Shown: positions 25,660 through 39,029 of the stretch, in pieces
How positions within the stretch are numbered: position 1 is the stretch's first letter
How the letters are laid out: each line of letters opens with the position of its first letter
From: Sympetrum striolatum
Taxonomy: Eukaryota; Arthropoda; Insecta; Odonata; Libellulidae
Direction: 5' to 3'
Length of the DNA stretch: 64,000 nt
NCBI GenBank assembly: GCA_947579665.1
Contig: CANPUZ010000033.1
Span: 434,001 to 498,000 of the forward strand
Made by a program: the position numbers and the translations under genes
The notes under the pieces: model-generated
Told to the model about the DNA's origin: nothing
What the model saw: the letters and a program-made list of their open reading frames with translations, nothing else
The model's database searches: none

Positions 25660-28589
25660 TTACGTTATTGATTCCTACCACAAAGTCGTGCCTGAAACAA
25701 CTGTTAGAGTTGAATAAATTCCTCTTGGGTACCCAGCCGGGTTAAGTTGGTGTATTCCACCAACGTTTCTACTGTTAGCGTTATCTTGATTATCACATTC
25801 CCTAACTTTTTAATGTAACAAACCCATTACTACCTTCATCTTAACCAACAGCGAGTTATCACATTAAATCAGATTATTTTTAAACATCAGATTTAAATAT
25901 TTGATATATATAATGAAAAATAAGAACAATTTTAAGAACATAATACGTATGAAAAGCCATATATCAATAATTAAATTATTACTATAAACGTAACATAGCA
26001 AATATATATTCCATATGAGTAAAATTTTCTCACATTCTGCTGGCAATGCATTTATGATATAGTTAGATAAAAATAAATGATGAATTAGGTGAGAAAAACT
26101 AGCTCCATTTTCATTCAAAGCACAATTTCCTTGTTCCCCGCACAATTCTAAGGGAAATAGGGTCCCAAGCTCTTAGCTCTCAAACATATTGTCGCTGCTG
26201 CAACTGGGCGTCTTGAAACGGGCCCCAATCTGGCCTCGTCTCCGGAAGGGCCGACGGCGTCTTCCCAATTGAAAGGTTGAGTAATCGGAGGAAGGACGAA
26301 ATGTGCGTTTAGGAAGTACATTTACTAATGGAAGAATACGGTCCGGCTTCGAACCCAGGACCTATTGGAGATGCATCTCATGAAACATAATCACGAGCTC
26401 AATTCACGGGTGGGGTGATAACTATCTATATATTTTTTAGAAATAATATAATCATTGTTTCAAATATATAAAAGAATTTCTAATGTGAGATTTTTCATAC
26501 TGTCCTGATGTCGCACTCAGCATCATTTATTTTAAGTTAATTTATTATTTATAAAGTTTATTTCACGACTTCACCTATTTATTACCTCTGGTTAAGAATC
26601 TATCGTTTCGGTAAGGAGTGTCGCAATTGTATTCTTATGGTGGTTTTGAACCTCCAATGACTCGTGGGGTCTTTCTTTTAGCGGTCGTTGCCGAATCTAC
26701 CTATCTATCTACTGACGTAAATATTTCGATACAGCGCTTATAATTTGCGCAGTGAATTCTCATCCTGTATGTATTCGGAGAATCGTTTTTATACATCATT
26801 TCATAGGAAAGAATCATTTTCATCATCATTACTTTGATGTTACATCATGAGTGTGAATCGCATCATCCGAAATTGAATCCAACATTTATCCGAACAAACG
26901 CAAAATTGCATCTAATTGCACATAACTACTAAGTAATGATTTTTAAATCTTCTAAGCTCGTTCGATAATAAATTCCACAAAAATAAAACAGGGACGAAAT
27001 TTCGTTTAGATAGTTCATCGTGTTTCGTCGGACCGCGAACTGGATGGATGTGTTTATTCGAAAGCAGGAAGTTCTCAACTAATGTGGCGCAATCTGGAAT
27101 GAACGTGCTCAACTAATTATAGCCGAACTAAGGGGAAACATGAGAGGAAGTATTCGGAAGCAGTGCTTTCCAAACGGTGAATGAATTAGCTTCCGTTTTC
27201 TCTCTAATTCATGTGAACATTTCTCTCGGAGACAGTTTCACGCTAGCACTCTGCATGGGGTCTCCGGTTTATGCTGCAAAATCATCTTCGTTTTTTGCCT
27301 TTAAATGCTACGGATGATATGCTATGATCATTTTGAAGTTATTCCAGCAATTACGACAAAATGACGTGGCCATTGCTCTATTAAACAACGCCCCTTTTGC
27401 AGCTCAGGACGGAGACAACATTTTCTACTTGTAAATATCGCTATTATGTCATATGTGTCTTCCGTTCTCAATGGAATATGCGGATGAACGTAATGAGTTT
27501 ATGACAGTACAAATATATTCAGAGTCAATTCGGGAATTAATAAACCTGAAAAAAGAGCATCATTCCCCGTTTTGAAAAGTCATCAAAATTTTAAAAAATA
27601 GATTTACGCCGCCATTCATTCGAACGAGAAGGTTTAACAGAGATTTGTGTGAATACTTACAAAATATAAACATATTCAACTTCTCGACTTAGTATCAATT
27701 TTTTATTCTCGGCGTATCCCCTTTTTAAGCAGCGGTTATATTTAAAATAATCATCGTTTTCTCTTTTAGTATGCTCAGAAATTTTATGTTCGGATCAAAT
27801 TTGCATGAAAAAGAAAATACATCAACGGTTAAAATTAATATAACTGCACTTAGATTCATACAAGATTCACTTAGGGATTTCAATCGAGCTCTTAAATCTG
27901 CTTTGTGTGACGTCATAAGTCTGAGGTGTTTTTAAGAGGCATTAACTTCTTAAATTTGCCAAGGATTAGCCACCTTGAAATTCGATCGTAATTTGTTACA
28001 AAATTCTATATTTTTGCTAAGAGCTTTTTTCAATTGAGAACCCTTAGAGTAAGAATAAGAGTCTATTTCATTTCTTGAAATGCGGGCGTCCCTATCGCTA
28101 AAGGTAATAAAGTCCACAACAACTTGTCACGATAAAAAGTAAAGAATATTATAAGGAATAAAATATAAGGAATTTGTTTCGGTAAGGAAAAGAATATCTC
28201 ACTAATAGGTGAATATTCAATTACAAAATATTATTTATTGTTACCACTAAAATACCTTAACCGGATGCGAAGCCTTTGTTCACTTGGTTCCTCCAATTTC
28301 GTGCAGCCATTACGTCTACTTAAAAGTGAAAAAAACGAGTACTTTAAACACTTCGTGCGCAGATCTCAAGGCTCGGGTCCAATGGAGTCAAATTCAAAAC
28401 TATTTCAGTAGAACGGCCATTTCAAGTTTCTGTGTGATGCGGAAATCAAATCCAAGATAGACTTTAACAAGACAGTTCCAATAAGTTCATCTTTGCATAG
28501 TTTTGCCTTTGGATACAGATCAACGAAATAAGTACGAAACTCTCAATAAAGACTACAATAGTAATACTTCAGGCGCTCTCTCAATTGGC
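25660..28589. other. Non-coding stretch with a tRNA-like relic
   Basis: No gene was identified. A tRNA-like segment lies at 26338-26425 and is listed separately. A GC-richer patch at about 26205-26290 has no recognised content. Confidence 0.4.
26338..26425 (-). mobile_element. Possible tRNA-derived SINE head (relic)
   Basis: The minus strand shows a B-box GGTTCGAAGCC after GGTCCTG, with an A-box-like TGAGCTCGTGATTATG about 50 bases upstream. No body or tail could be matched to the other SINEs in the window. Confidence 0.35.
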
Positions 28590-28715
28590 ACTAGAAGTAT
28601 CGTCAAAAGTGCTTCGACAGCTAAGGTCACTTCGCACATGGGCTCCGATAGAGAGTCGAACCCGGTATTGCTATTTCTGAAGCCGAATGCTTTGCCCGCA
28701 AGCTCGCTCACCTTA
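28590..28715 (-). mobile_element. tRNA-derived SINE (family A), diverged copy
   Basis: Minus strand: a head with GGTTCGACTCTC and a body ATGTGCGAAGTGACCTTAGC and CGAAGCACTTTTGAC. The body matches the 17.7 kb copy at nearly every base, whereas the head has drifted. The tail is not clean. Confidence 0.65.
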
Positions 28716-28719
28716 TTCT

Positions 28720-29360
28720 ATGGTAGATGAAGTATAAAAGTGCAATGTTGATTCATAACATCATTTCTTACGCAAAAAACATACCCCGATATGTTGTGTG
28801 ATATGTGTAGAATATGTCTCTGTGGTTATTATGGTAGATTTGCTCTCTATAGTGTTTGTTTTGGTATGAAACTTCATCACGGATTACCTGCAGCAATTTA
28901 TTCTTCCCTCGTTTATTTGGGTACTTTTGCATCAAGGAAAGCGGCGACCGCAGAAGCAATTCTACGCCCGGAATCTGTTTGATCTTTCGCCTGTACCGAT
29001 TTCAAAGACCATTCCAAGGATTTTCCTTGAGTTGCACACAAAGCAGCTTCTTCTTCTGTATCCAAGCGATGTCTTTTGCAGGACCTTTATGCTCTCAGAC
29101 AATGCTCAAGTGCTTGCTAACCATTGTACTGGGTCTCGATGAAACTTTAATTGCTTCCACAACTGTTTTTGGTGGAAAAATTTATCTTATTATTATAATC
29201 ATTCATTTAAGTATATCCGGCATCTCATCAGATTTGTTAAATTCATCAAATATCTAATTGAAATCCGTCCTTATGTAATTGACAATGACGGCGTAGTAAA
29301 GTCCTTTTTTGTGATACAGCGTATATTAATATATATTCCACGGAAGAAGGCATTGTTCTG
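28720..29360. other. Non-coding stretch
   Basis: Several overlapping plus-strand frames (28791-29257) are open, but none has a recognisable domain or splice context. No gene is called. Confidence 0.4.
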
Positions 29361-29526
29361 AATAAATGAAGCATGTACTATTCTCCACAGTTTATTTGAC
29401 ACGACCGGTTTCAACGATACGTCGTCATCATCACGTGATAATGCTCTCATCCTGATCATTGGCGATGTATCGTTGAAACTGGTCGTGTCAAATAAACTTC
29501 AGAGAACAGTACATGCTTCATTTATT
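29361..29526. repeat. Inverted pair of hammerhead-like modules, 60 bp arms
   Basis: The left arm 29361-29420 and right arm 29467-29526 are reverse complements with few mismatches, separated by 46 bases. Each arm contains (one per strand) a CGATAC or GTATCG stem followed by TTGAAAC, then GGTCGTGTCAAATAAAC. Next to each lies a degenerate CUGAUGA-like box: GTGATGATGACGA on one strand, CTGATCATTGGCGA on the other. This is the layout of Penelope-like element ends (hammerhead core plus AATAAA), here present as a palindrome. Confidence 0.6.
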
Positions 29527-29529
29527 CTC

Positions 29530-32500
29530 TCATCATTATATTTAATGAGTAAATGACATTTAATTCATTAATTATCTTGGTTTGTAGTTGTGGTTGCACC
29601 GATTCCTAAATCTCGTACGTCTAAAATGAATGCATTCCTATGTACGCTCTGTAATTGACCAAAAATCTCTTTTTCTTAATCCTGACTTCTCACTTGTCCA
29701 ACCAATTCCCTAATAATATTTTTCCATGGTCAACCCATTAGTTTATCAGATGTATTTTACAGCATTTCTATTCGGATTTTGTTGCAGATATTTTATGGCA
29801 CGAATCGTGAAATATATTATATTATAATATAATTTTTTATTTATGTGACTCATATGCTATATTCCTACCGATGCTATATAAGTAGTATATGAGATACAAT
29901 GCATGAGTAATATTGTGTAATTTAAGATCAAAAATAAATACTTCGTTTGTCTTGAGTGTAAAATAGGATTCAAGAATGAGTTAATAATCATTTACTGCTA
30001 ATCATCATCTAAGTCTAGAATTGGAAGTTCGATAATCTTTAAACATTAGTATTCTTTAAATTTCGTCTTAGTTTCTTTAGTGTAGTATCTTACCGTTCTT
30101 GATTTACGCATTAAGAATAAGCTAGGGTATGTACGAATTCGCGACTTATTAGCTTCCAATCTTCTCCACTGTCTTTGAATATTTACTCCTATAATAACGC
30201 TAAGTGGTCAAAATGACAGATTTTCCCTCATGTAGGCTTCTTTATGACATTGAAGAGCAATATTAAAACACTGGTCCCCATGAATATTTTACGTTAAAAA
30301 TGTGGATGTTTACTATAGTAATTTAATTTCGTTCAGTTCCGTAATATAGCTAAGGTTTTTGGTAAGATTGAAACTATAAAGGATTATAGCTTACATAGAA
30401 GTTATGCAACGACAAGGGAAACTAAAATATGTCTTCCAAAAGAAACTTAGTCGCGCATTTCGAGACGAAAGGCGATTGATAGAGAGACAGCCATTAACGG
30501 AATGTATGACGTAGACAACTAGATGAAAGAAGGGACATAGTGAGAGATGAAAATCTGCAGAGGTACGGATGAAAGGGAGTTATGCGGAGGGAAAATGACG
30601 GGGTTGAGATTGAGAAAAGGGGAGAATGATGCTGCGGTCCAGAGGAGGGAGAAAAGAGGGCGAGAATATTCTCCGGATGAAATGAAAATTTATAAAGGTC
30701 ATATGAGGAAGTGTTGAGAAAGGAGGATGACGTGAAGATATTCGAGGCCGGGGCTTAAAGATCGAACAGAGTATGAAAAGATGCTGTGATGGAGCATTTC
30801 ACAAAAGCGAAAAATGGTAAAATTGCTTCCTTTCCCGGGTGCAGAGATTTCAGAGGTCCTTAAAAATGTACGGGAATTTCATCGCCTCTTTTATTAAATA
30901 ACGGGTGATATTTTTTAAAACTCGTGCCTGCACTAGAGAAATACTTTCCTTGATACTGATTAGAATACCCATTGAATATCTCAAACCTCATTTTAGCAAA
31001 AAAAGTAATGGCTATTAGAGATCTATTGGCCGAAAAGAATGCTCTCTATTATTTGTTTGCACATTGATATGTCATAGAAACTCGTAGAGTCCATACACAC
31101 GCCCTTGGATGTCTTTTGTTTATGACTTTTCTTGAGGATGGATTACATTTTCATGACTCTGCAATGAATCATGGTAGTCATCAAATCTTGGTTATTTTAC
31201 TTCAGCAAATTAGGTGCGCTTTCATTTTCTGTGACGAATTTCATTTTACTTCTTAAGTCCCAAAATGTCAAATTTATTAAACTGGAGATGAATGCTTTGA
31301 TCTGAAGTGGTACATAACTTAAAGTAATCATTGAAGGGACTTTATTTCGAGCTGCGGAGAAGAGATGGGCTGTATTTGCAAAGGGTTCAGAGAAAAGTGC
31401 AATGAAAACGGGAATCGTGGCTTTGAAGGCATGCGTTGTGATTGACTGGATAGGGATTTTATTTACGGACGAATATTTCTTAAAGGGATTAATTTTGGAT
31501 CCATGTTGAACAAGATGAACTTTTCCCTGTCTTCTATAGGGTTATATCGAGTAAATAATCGATTGAAAAAAAAGAAACATTATATTAATGACACTGCAGA
31601 TGATCAAATGCGTAGAGGAAGGTGAAGTTTTGTGGAGAAGACTTAACGATACTCCTCAATCGACACAAAGATTCTCAAAATGTCGGCCTAATTATGTAAT
31701 GGTCGCTCATTTAAGGGTGTGAGTGGTCGATCTGCATAAGTATGGCGAAACAAATTTGCAATTATATTTATGAAAAATCGTAAATGAAGAACTTTCTCTT
31801 ACAACTTCCTTTTCAAACTCAATGTTTCACTGCTATATATTTTTATATCCATCGTGTATTTAATTTTAGTTTTCGATCGGTAAAAATTAGTGAATCGTTT
31901 TAATTTACGCTTTTAGCCGTTTTTTCAATGTGAAATAAAATCACTACTTGGAAGACTGAAAAAGTTCTCCAAAACTTTGGATCAATGAAAACGTTAAAAA
32001 TGTCCTAACTCAGCGAAGCTGTTCATCAAACAATCTACTTTTCTAATGCACACGGTTCTTAATTTTACTGCAAATATATATATATATTAACATCCTCATC
32101 CGAAAATAACAAATTCCTTCGATAAAGAACTCCGTCATTTCAAATACAAAGCTCCTACTTAAATATTAAGCAGCAAAATTCCACAAAAATCGAATTTTTC
32201 TATTTGGAAGACCGATATTGGCCGCATTATAAAAGAATTCAAATGAAATTCCACGTTTCCCTCAAATATTTGAGTTTCTCTGTTTAGCCTAGGGCATCAC
32301 TAAGGTCGATCTTTTTACCCCGATTCTTACACGTTGCCGATGGCTACGCTCTTCAATTGTCATCGTTTTGTTTCATTTACTCTTCAGACACTTATTACGT
32401 CTGCACATCAAATATTTACTAAACTTTTCAGCTCACCGCATGACGGCGTAGCTTACGATTGCTTTCCCTCAATGACTTGGATCTTACATTTAAATTATTT

Positions 32501-35500
32501 TCGCAAGTCGTTTGTTTCCATTTATATGTAAAACGAAAATTTACTTATAAAAATTCTAAAACATATACATTACAAATAAAGTAATGTGGATTTGATAAGT
32601 AAATATATATTGAAGAGATGCAACAAGAAGGAATACATTTTATCGATTATTTTATTCAGAGATACACTAAAAATCACAGCCATTGGATCATCTGTCGCTA
32701 AGTTAATAGTGTGTAAATATTGATAATATTAAGATATTTTTTATTATTTAAAGAGGAATGGAATCGAGCCTAATGATCTGATGGGAATCAAGCAAGGAAA
32801 CGTACATCACGAAAGCCATGACGACAGTTTATTCCTTCCTACGTTTCATAACAATCAGCTGGTGTCATTCACCATTGAATCGGTGTAACGATGCGAGCAA
32901 GATGGCCGAAACAACGAATGTAGAGATTGAGAGTGGTGCAAAAGGGAGAAGAAGGCTGAAAAAAAGTGAGAAAGGCGTACAATAAAAGGGAATCGCTCAA
33001 AATGCTTGTTTGAATCTGCTGCAAAAAAATCACGAAATGCTGCAAAAGTGTGTTCGATAGATTTGATTATGGGCACCAAATCCATACTTTTGTCAAGATC
33101 TATCCACATGATCGGAAAGTCAATATCAGCCGAATAAATATCCATATCCATTACCTCTGGATTGCATTGTTCGTCATTTTTAATTTTTCTTTAAACTCTC
33201 GAAGAAACCGTATCGGTTTTAGAATAGAATGAAAAAGTGCCCTTTATTCGCTACCCCTTCCGAAAGCAATGGGAGGGCCTCGGGGATCGAGAGACCAAAC
33301 TGGAATGAAATCTGTGACGAGCTCGCAAAGGATTGTGGGATGCTTTTTGTTTAGAATTTGTTCGGAAAGACAACCACTTGCTCTGGGCGATTTGGAAGAC
33401 TAGAAAAATTCCCGTAACGTTTAAAAGTCACCATTGTATACGTAATTTAAATTAAATATTTCGTGAATGAATGGAGTTATGCGGTGTGTATACTTGTTCA
33501 TAACAAGCAAATGGATGCAGCTGGAATGGGTCATATGCGTACAGGAGAACGATAACGAATGGATACTGAATAAGAAATAAGATCATAATCGATGCCTTGA
33601 ATAATGCGTGAATTACTTGTTTTATTTTAAACATTAGAAGGGATAAAATGGAAGCATAATGACAAAGATGTAGGTTAATATAGGGAAAGGACGTCCTGAA
33701 GTAGGAATTTATATTTTAAGAGGAATTGAAGAGATTGCGAAGACGTAGCAAAAGATGTACGTTATGAAACATATGGGTTAGTTCCTTTATTAAAGGTGGC
33801 AAGAGAACACCATGAAAAGAAAGAGCATGCGTACATAATTAAAAGAGGGAAACATGGAGTAATAATCATTTTTGATTATATATCTTTTAAGCTTGCAAAG
33901 GCAATACTTACATGCTGCGTAGGCAATTTATTTCAAAGGAAATAATTATGTTAGAATTACTCGCAATTAAACAGTCGAATAAATTTAAATTCAGTCTAAT
34001 CGGCTCAATTTGTTGCTGTACACTCTAAAAATAACTTAAACATCCATATTAGAAAAAGCAATTAAGAAGGCTTTAGAAAGATCATCGTCGGTGGTTGGAA
34101 AGAGAGCGATCGAAAGTTGTGAAATTCCGTTCTCCGATATTGAACTCATGAGAAAACAGCGAGGGAAATACTGCGAAATCATTTTTCTTACTAATAGCAA
34201 AACTACAAATTGAAAAATACAAAATTTTTATGAATGACGAATTTCATAATAATCATTTGCAGAATGTAATTTAGGACTTTTATTCTTATTCATCATTTAA
34301 GATAAATTTGCATTTAGGACATATACCACAGAAATTAAAGGCATTGAATTCAAAGTAGACTTTAGGTGTCTATTCGTAATAATTTTATAATGTTTAGTAA
34401 AGTTTAATTTTCATTAGTACAGCATTAATTGTGCTCGGATAAGAACAAGAGTGACAAGAGATTGGGAAATCGAGGTCAATTGTGTGAAATGCACGCAACA
34501 GTAGCTTGACTGTCCTATGAAATGAAAATATAATTTTGGAGTAAATTGGTCGAGTGGCGACATCCTTACGTAACGTGATGTTTATTTCTTCACCACAAAG
34601 TAATTAGTAGAATAACGCGTGAGTAATTTGAAGGTTACGTTGGTAGAATAAAAAGGAGTTTTACAATTCGAACATCGTCGGTAGTTAGCCGAATAAAAGT
34701 CATGGCATGAAGTTAAAAGGCTGGAATTCTTAAAGAGAGGAGAAAGCGATGAAGTAAATGCTAATGAGAGAGTACGGCTGACAAGGAACTACTTGATTGT
34801 GCTGAAAATGATGATTAAGTGACTACAAATTGAATCCATAAAAGTATGCATGGATTACAGCGAAAGGTAAGTATAGCATGGCTGGTGTTTTATGCAAGAT
34901 GATATTAATGTGATAAGCGTGCATACAAGCCTACACTATGCAAAGGATGTCTGTCGACTTAAAAAGCTAAAGTACTGAGCAGCAATTCAAATTTACTTAA
35001 CACAATACCAGTTTCGATTTTGTAATGTGCGCATGAAGACACTCAAAATATTTACGTTAAGAGGAAATTTTGCGATGAAGTTTCTTGGAGTGAATACGAA
35101 CGGTTTGAGAAATTCTATGAGGTGAAACCTTTGGAAGCTAATGAAAGGAAACACGCATTATAAACACTGTCTCGTCTTTCACACCAATTAAACCGATGGC
35201 TTAATTATCGCGCTATCGAATTACATCAACGGAATTTATGGCGAAGGGTGAATTTGTGATACTTTGGAAATCATATCGCAGAAATCACACAAGGATTAGA
35301 AATGTTAGCGTGGAGGAAATTTTTCACAATGAAAGTTTATGGATATTGGTGTTTTACTAATTTCATCGTTTATGCTAATCTTATATTCCATCGGAGAGCA
35401 TTGGTGAATGGGGCCGAGTGTAGGATAATTGGCTTTGTTAAATTCCGTCAATTATTCTTCATTGTTACAACGTGACATTTGTGGAGATTTTATTTAACTA

Positions 35501-36520
35501 ATACCGTATTAAAATAAATTTCTTTGAATGCAATTCGAGTACTTTGCTATCCAAGTTTCCTATTCTGATCTCTCATACTTTTTTAATTCCAGTATGATAC
35601 TTTCATCGTCTCCTATAAGCAATTATTATAATTTCTTGAACATCTTCCGATGATATACAACTTTCGTCTTCTTCAATTTCACGAAACTACTTCCGGTTAA
35701 TCGAAGAAATTTTCAAAAAAACCTTCAGCCTTACGCTGAACGTTTTCAAATAACTAGAGAAAGTGTAATTCTTTATGCAAGTAAAAAGAAAATAAAAACT
35801 ATTGTATTTAACATTTTAGATTATTCCATCGGTTGTATCCAGTCATTATCATCGTCGAGTTTGACTGAATTCTGTTCCCATTTCACTTATCAATAGATGT
35901 CATACCGAAATCCTCTATGCTCAAGAGGCGTCCGATTCCATTTCGGGACGAATTACGGACGAAATTCTTATCAAAAGCATTCTGTGGGAGGCGTTTGATG
36001 GCAGAGACTGAGGGAGACAGCAAATCTCGAGATGACTGAAAAAAAACGAAAATAAAACTAACAAAAGATGACATCTTAAAAAAGGACTTCTTTTGTGGAA
36101 CGCTTTTTCCAAATCGCTTTCATTTCGTTCTCAAGAGAGTAATCGCGCTGTTAGTCCGTCTCTTTATTGACTAATCCTGGCTGTGTCCCTTGGTCTATGC
36201 AGAATCCTAACATCCATTAGTGTGATAGAAAAAACTAGGGTACAGTAAGTATCCGAAGTTCAAGACTTTTTCAGCAAAAAAAACGATGAGAAAGGAAGCA
36301 GTGAGAATGAGGGATGGATTGCTCATAGTTAAGGTATGATGTAAGGAAAAGGACATAACTGCTCGCAAAGACAAAATCAATCGGATAATAGGTATGGAGC
36401 AATATCAAAGAGTAGAGGAAATTAACAAATGTCAGTTATATTAACGTTCTTGAGTTGATGAGGTTGATACTGAATGGTTGTTACCCAAATAACTATTATG
36501 AAGCACCTACCATTGGTATT
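29530..36520. other. Long non-coding stretch
   Basis: Seven kilobases without a supported gene, RNA or repeat. The frames here are short and lack motifs. A purine-rich patch at about 30470-30800 is unusual in composition only. Exons of a long-intron gene could be missed by eye. Confidence 0.45.
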
Positions 36521-36521
36521 A

Positions 36522-38759
36522 TTAGTGAGTTTTTAAATAAAATCGAACATCACGATGTCCTAGCTGTATCAAGAAGTTCTTATCATTGCGCTCGAGCACT
36601 TTGTAGGGGCCGTTGTATGGAGCCTGTAGGGGCCTGCGGACCTCATCGTTCCGTATGAATACATGGGAACATGTTGCCAAGTCTTTGAAAACGAACGTTT
36701 GTCGTCCGCCGTGGCGCGAAGCAGGTCGCGGGCATAACTTCCGGAAATGATTCCTCAGCCGCTCGACGAATGCAGACTGATCCTCCAGCGGGGGATCTGC
36801 GGATGGTGCGAGGAATTCGCCTGGGAGTCGTAATGGGGCGCCGTACACCAGTTCTGCTGCGGTTGATCCCAGATCTTCTCGCCAAGCTGCCCGTAAACCT
36901 AAAAGAACTGCGGGGAGAACATCGACCCAGTCCTCAGTAGCATGGCATCGAATGGCAGCTTTTAATTGTCTATGAGTTCGCTCAACCATCCCATTTGCCG
37001 CCGGGTTATAAGCGACTGTACGCAAATGGGACGTTCCCGTAAGCTGGGAAAGCTTACGGAACAAGTTGCTTTCGAACTGCCTTCCCTGGTCCGTCGTCAC
37101 ACGTAGAGGTGTTCCGAAACGCGCCATCCAACATCCGAAGAACGCTCGTGCTACTGTCTCTGCGGAGATGTCCGCGATAGGGATGGCCTCCAACCATCGC
37201 GTGTACCTGTCGATACAAGTCAAACAGTACCGGTATCCCTGCGATGACGGAAGGGGGCCGATAATGTCCATGTGGACATGCTCGAACCTAGCGTTTGGAA
37301 GAGGAAAATTTCCAACTGGTGAGTTAACATGGCGTGTGAACTTGCAGCGTTGGCATGCGGTGCATTCCTTCGTCCATTGTCGGCAATCTCTCTGCAAGGA
37401 GGGCCACACGTAGCGCGCCGCAACCAGCTTCGCCGTCGCCCTCACTCCGGGATGGGCGAGGTTATGCAGCGAATGGAAGACTTGCTTCCTGAGGGCCGCT
37501 GGGACGTAAGGGCGGACTGCCTGCGTTGATATGCCGCAGTACAGCTCTACTTGGTCATCTGCAAAAGAAACTTTTCGAAAAATTAAAGAAGAGGCATTGT
37601 TACAATTAATCAACAAGCGCAACTCCTCGTCGACTTTTTGCTCGTTGGCGAACGCTCGGCGCGTTACGGCCTCTGAAATTTCTGCACAGCGAGACAGGGC
37701 GTCGGCGACGATATTGTCTTTTCCAGCCACATAGCGTATGTCAGTTGAAAACTGTGCGATAAAGTCTAACCACCGAAACTGTCGAGGTGTGCACTTCTCC
37801 GGTTTCTGCCGGAACGCAAACGTTAATGGCTTATGATCGGTGAATAGCGTAAAATGTCTTGCTTCTACCATATGGCGGAATCGTTGGATTGCCCTATACA
37901 GTGCCAACAACTCCCTATCATACCCACTATACTTCTTCTCCGTTGGGGTCAATGTCTTTGAAAAAAATGCTAATGGTTGCCAACCTTCCGGAGTGCGTTG
38001 TTGTAGAGCGGCTCCTATGGTATCAGCAGATGCGTCTGCCATAATGGCGAGTTTGGAATTGCTATCTGGATGCGCGAGTAATGCTGCTCGCGCGAGAGCA
38101 TTTTTACAATTATTAAACGCACATTCTAAGGGAGGCGTCCACACAATGGGTGTGTTGCCTTTCACTTTTTGTCCACTCAACAAAGAATTAAGTGGTGCCT
38201 GTATGGAGGCTGCCTCAGGTAAAAACCGTCTGTAGAAGTTAAACATTCCTAAGAATTGTCTCAGCTCCTTTACCGTCTTAGGATTTTCAAAGTTAAGAAT
38301 AGCCTCCACTTTTTTAGGCAAGGGCTTTGTACCCTCCCCCGACACTAAGTAGCCGAGGAACTCGACTTCTGATTTCACGAACACGCACTTTCGCGGGTTT
38401 ATCACAACACCGAATGTCTCGAGTCTCCGGAATAATTCGCGGAGGTGCTGCTTGTGCTCCTCCTCGGTAGAAGAGGCCACAAGAATGTCGTCTATATAGG
38501 CATAGCAAAAGTCCAAACCCCGTAACGTCTCGTCCATGAATCTTTGAAAAGTTTGTGCTGCGTTTTTTAACCCAAAAGTCATGAATTTAAATTCGAACAG
38601 ACCGAAAGGAGTGGTTATCGCCGTTTTTGGGATGTCACTCTCACACACGGGGATCTGATTGTACGCACGCACTAGATCAATCGTGGAGAAGACTTTCTTA
38701 CCGTGAAGAAACATGGAAAAGTCCTCTATGTGTGGAACTGGATACCCGTCGGAAGACAA
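36522..38759 (-). CDS. Ty3/Gypsy retrotransposon pol fragment (RT, RNase H, integrase)
   Basis: The open frame has 745 codons without a stop; its first codon is TTG directly after a TAA, so it is a truncation point and not a true start. Order: the reverse-transcriptase palm from [11 protein letters not shown] with the catalytic YIDD at residues 88-91; the connection; RNase H with acidic residues D242, E283, D308 and D353; the integrase zinc finger (H429, H436, C466, C469); and the integrase core D498, D557, E593, with the family's DD35E spacing. It ends after the chromodomain-free C-terminal region. Missing are gag, protease, the first part of the RT fingers, and both LTRs. All catalytic residues visible are intact, so the insertion is recent or was lost by a recent rearrangement. 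Its role would be element replication and integration only. Confidence 0.93.
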   Translation of the reverse strand: MSSDGYPVPHIEDFSMFLHGKKVFSTIDLVRAYNQIPVCESDIPKTAITTPFGLFEFKFMTFGLKNAAQTFQRFMDETLRGLDFCYAYIDDILVASSTEEEHKQHLRELFRRLETFGVVINPRKCVFVKSEVEFLGYLVSGEGTKPLPKKVEAILNFENPKTVKELRQFLGMFNFYRRFLPEAASIQAPLNSLLSGQKVKGNTPIVWTPPLECAFNNCKNALARAALLAHPDSNSKLAIMADASADTIGAALQQRTPEGWQPLAFFSKTLTPTEKKYSGYDRELLALYRAIQRFRHMVEARHFTLFTDHKPLTFAFRQKPEKCTPRQFRWLDFIAQFSTDIRYVAGKDNIVADALSRCAEISEAVTRRAFANEQKVDEELRLLINCNNASSLIFRKVSFADDQVELYCGISTQAVRPYVPAALRKQVFHSLHNLAHPGVRATAKLVAARYVWPSLQRDCRQWTKECTACQRCKFTRHVNSPVGNFPLPNARFEHVHMDIIGPLPSSQGYRYCLTCIDRYTRWLEAIPIADISAETVARAFFGCWMARFGTPLRVTTDQGRQFESNLFRKLSQLTGTSHLRTVAYNPAANGMVERTHRQLKAAIRCHATEDWVDVLPAVLLGLRAAWREDLGSTAAELVYGAPLRLPGEFLAPSADPPLEDQSAFVERLRNHFRKLCPRPASRHGGRQTFVFKDLATCSHVFIRNDEVRRPLQAPYNGPYKVLERNDKNFLIQLGHRDVRFYLKTH

Positions 38760-39025
38760 TTATTGGGAAAAAGATTACCTGGTGGACGAAGAGGCAACCG
38801 TGCACGCTTTTTCCACCCCCTCCCCTGCACTTTCTTGGTGAGATAAGCGGGCTCAGCGCTCCGCGAAACAAGGATAAATAAAATTCTACATGGACAATGG
38901 TAGTAATTTTTCATTGTAAAAATTATCAAATTCGTCAACAGTGCGTGTATGCGGTGCCTACGGCACTTTAAAATTTCTTGTAGGTCGTTAAATAACGAAA
39001 ATAGCAGAGTTTTCTTTATCAACAA
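38760..39025 (-). other. Chimeric flank upstream of the Gypsy fragment
   Basis: Minus-strand sequence immediately 5' of the pol frame is not the expected RT fingers region. It includes a small hairpin GTGCCGTAGGCAC (about 38958-38970) and a purine-rich GTGCAGGGGAGGGGGTGG. A 99-codon frame (39025-38726) crosses the junction but has no pol motif. It looks like another repeat fused at the truncation point; identity unknown. Confidence 0.35.
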
Positions 39026-39029
39026 TTCT

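Noticed and set aside
37066..38235. Plus-strand frames across the Gypsy fragment
   Set aside because: Antisense shadows of a well-supported pol frame.
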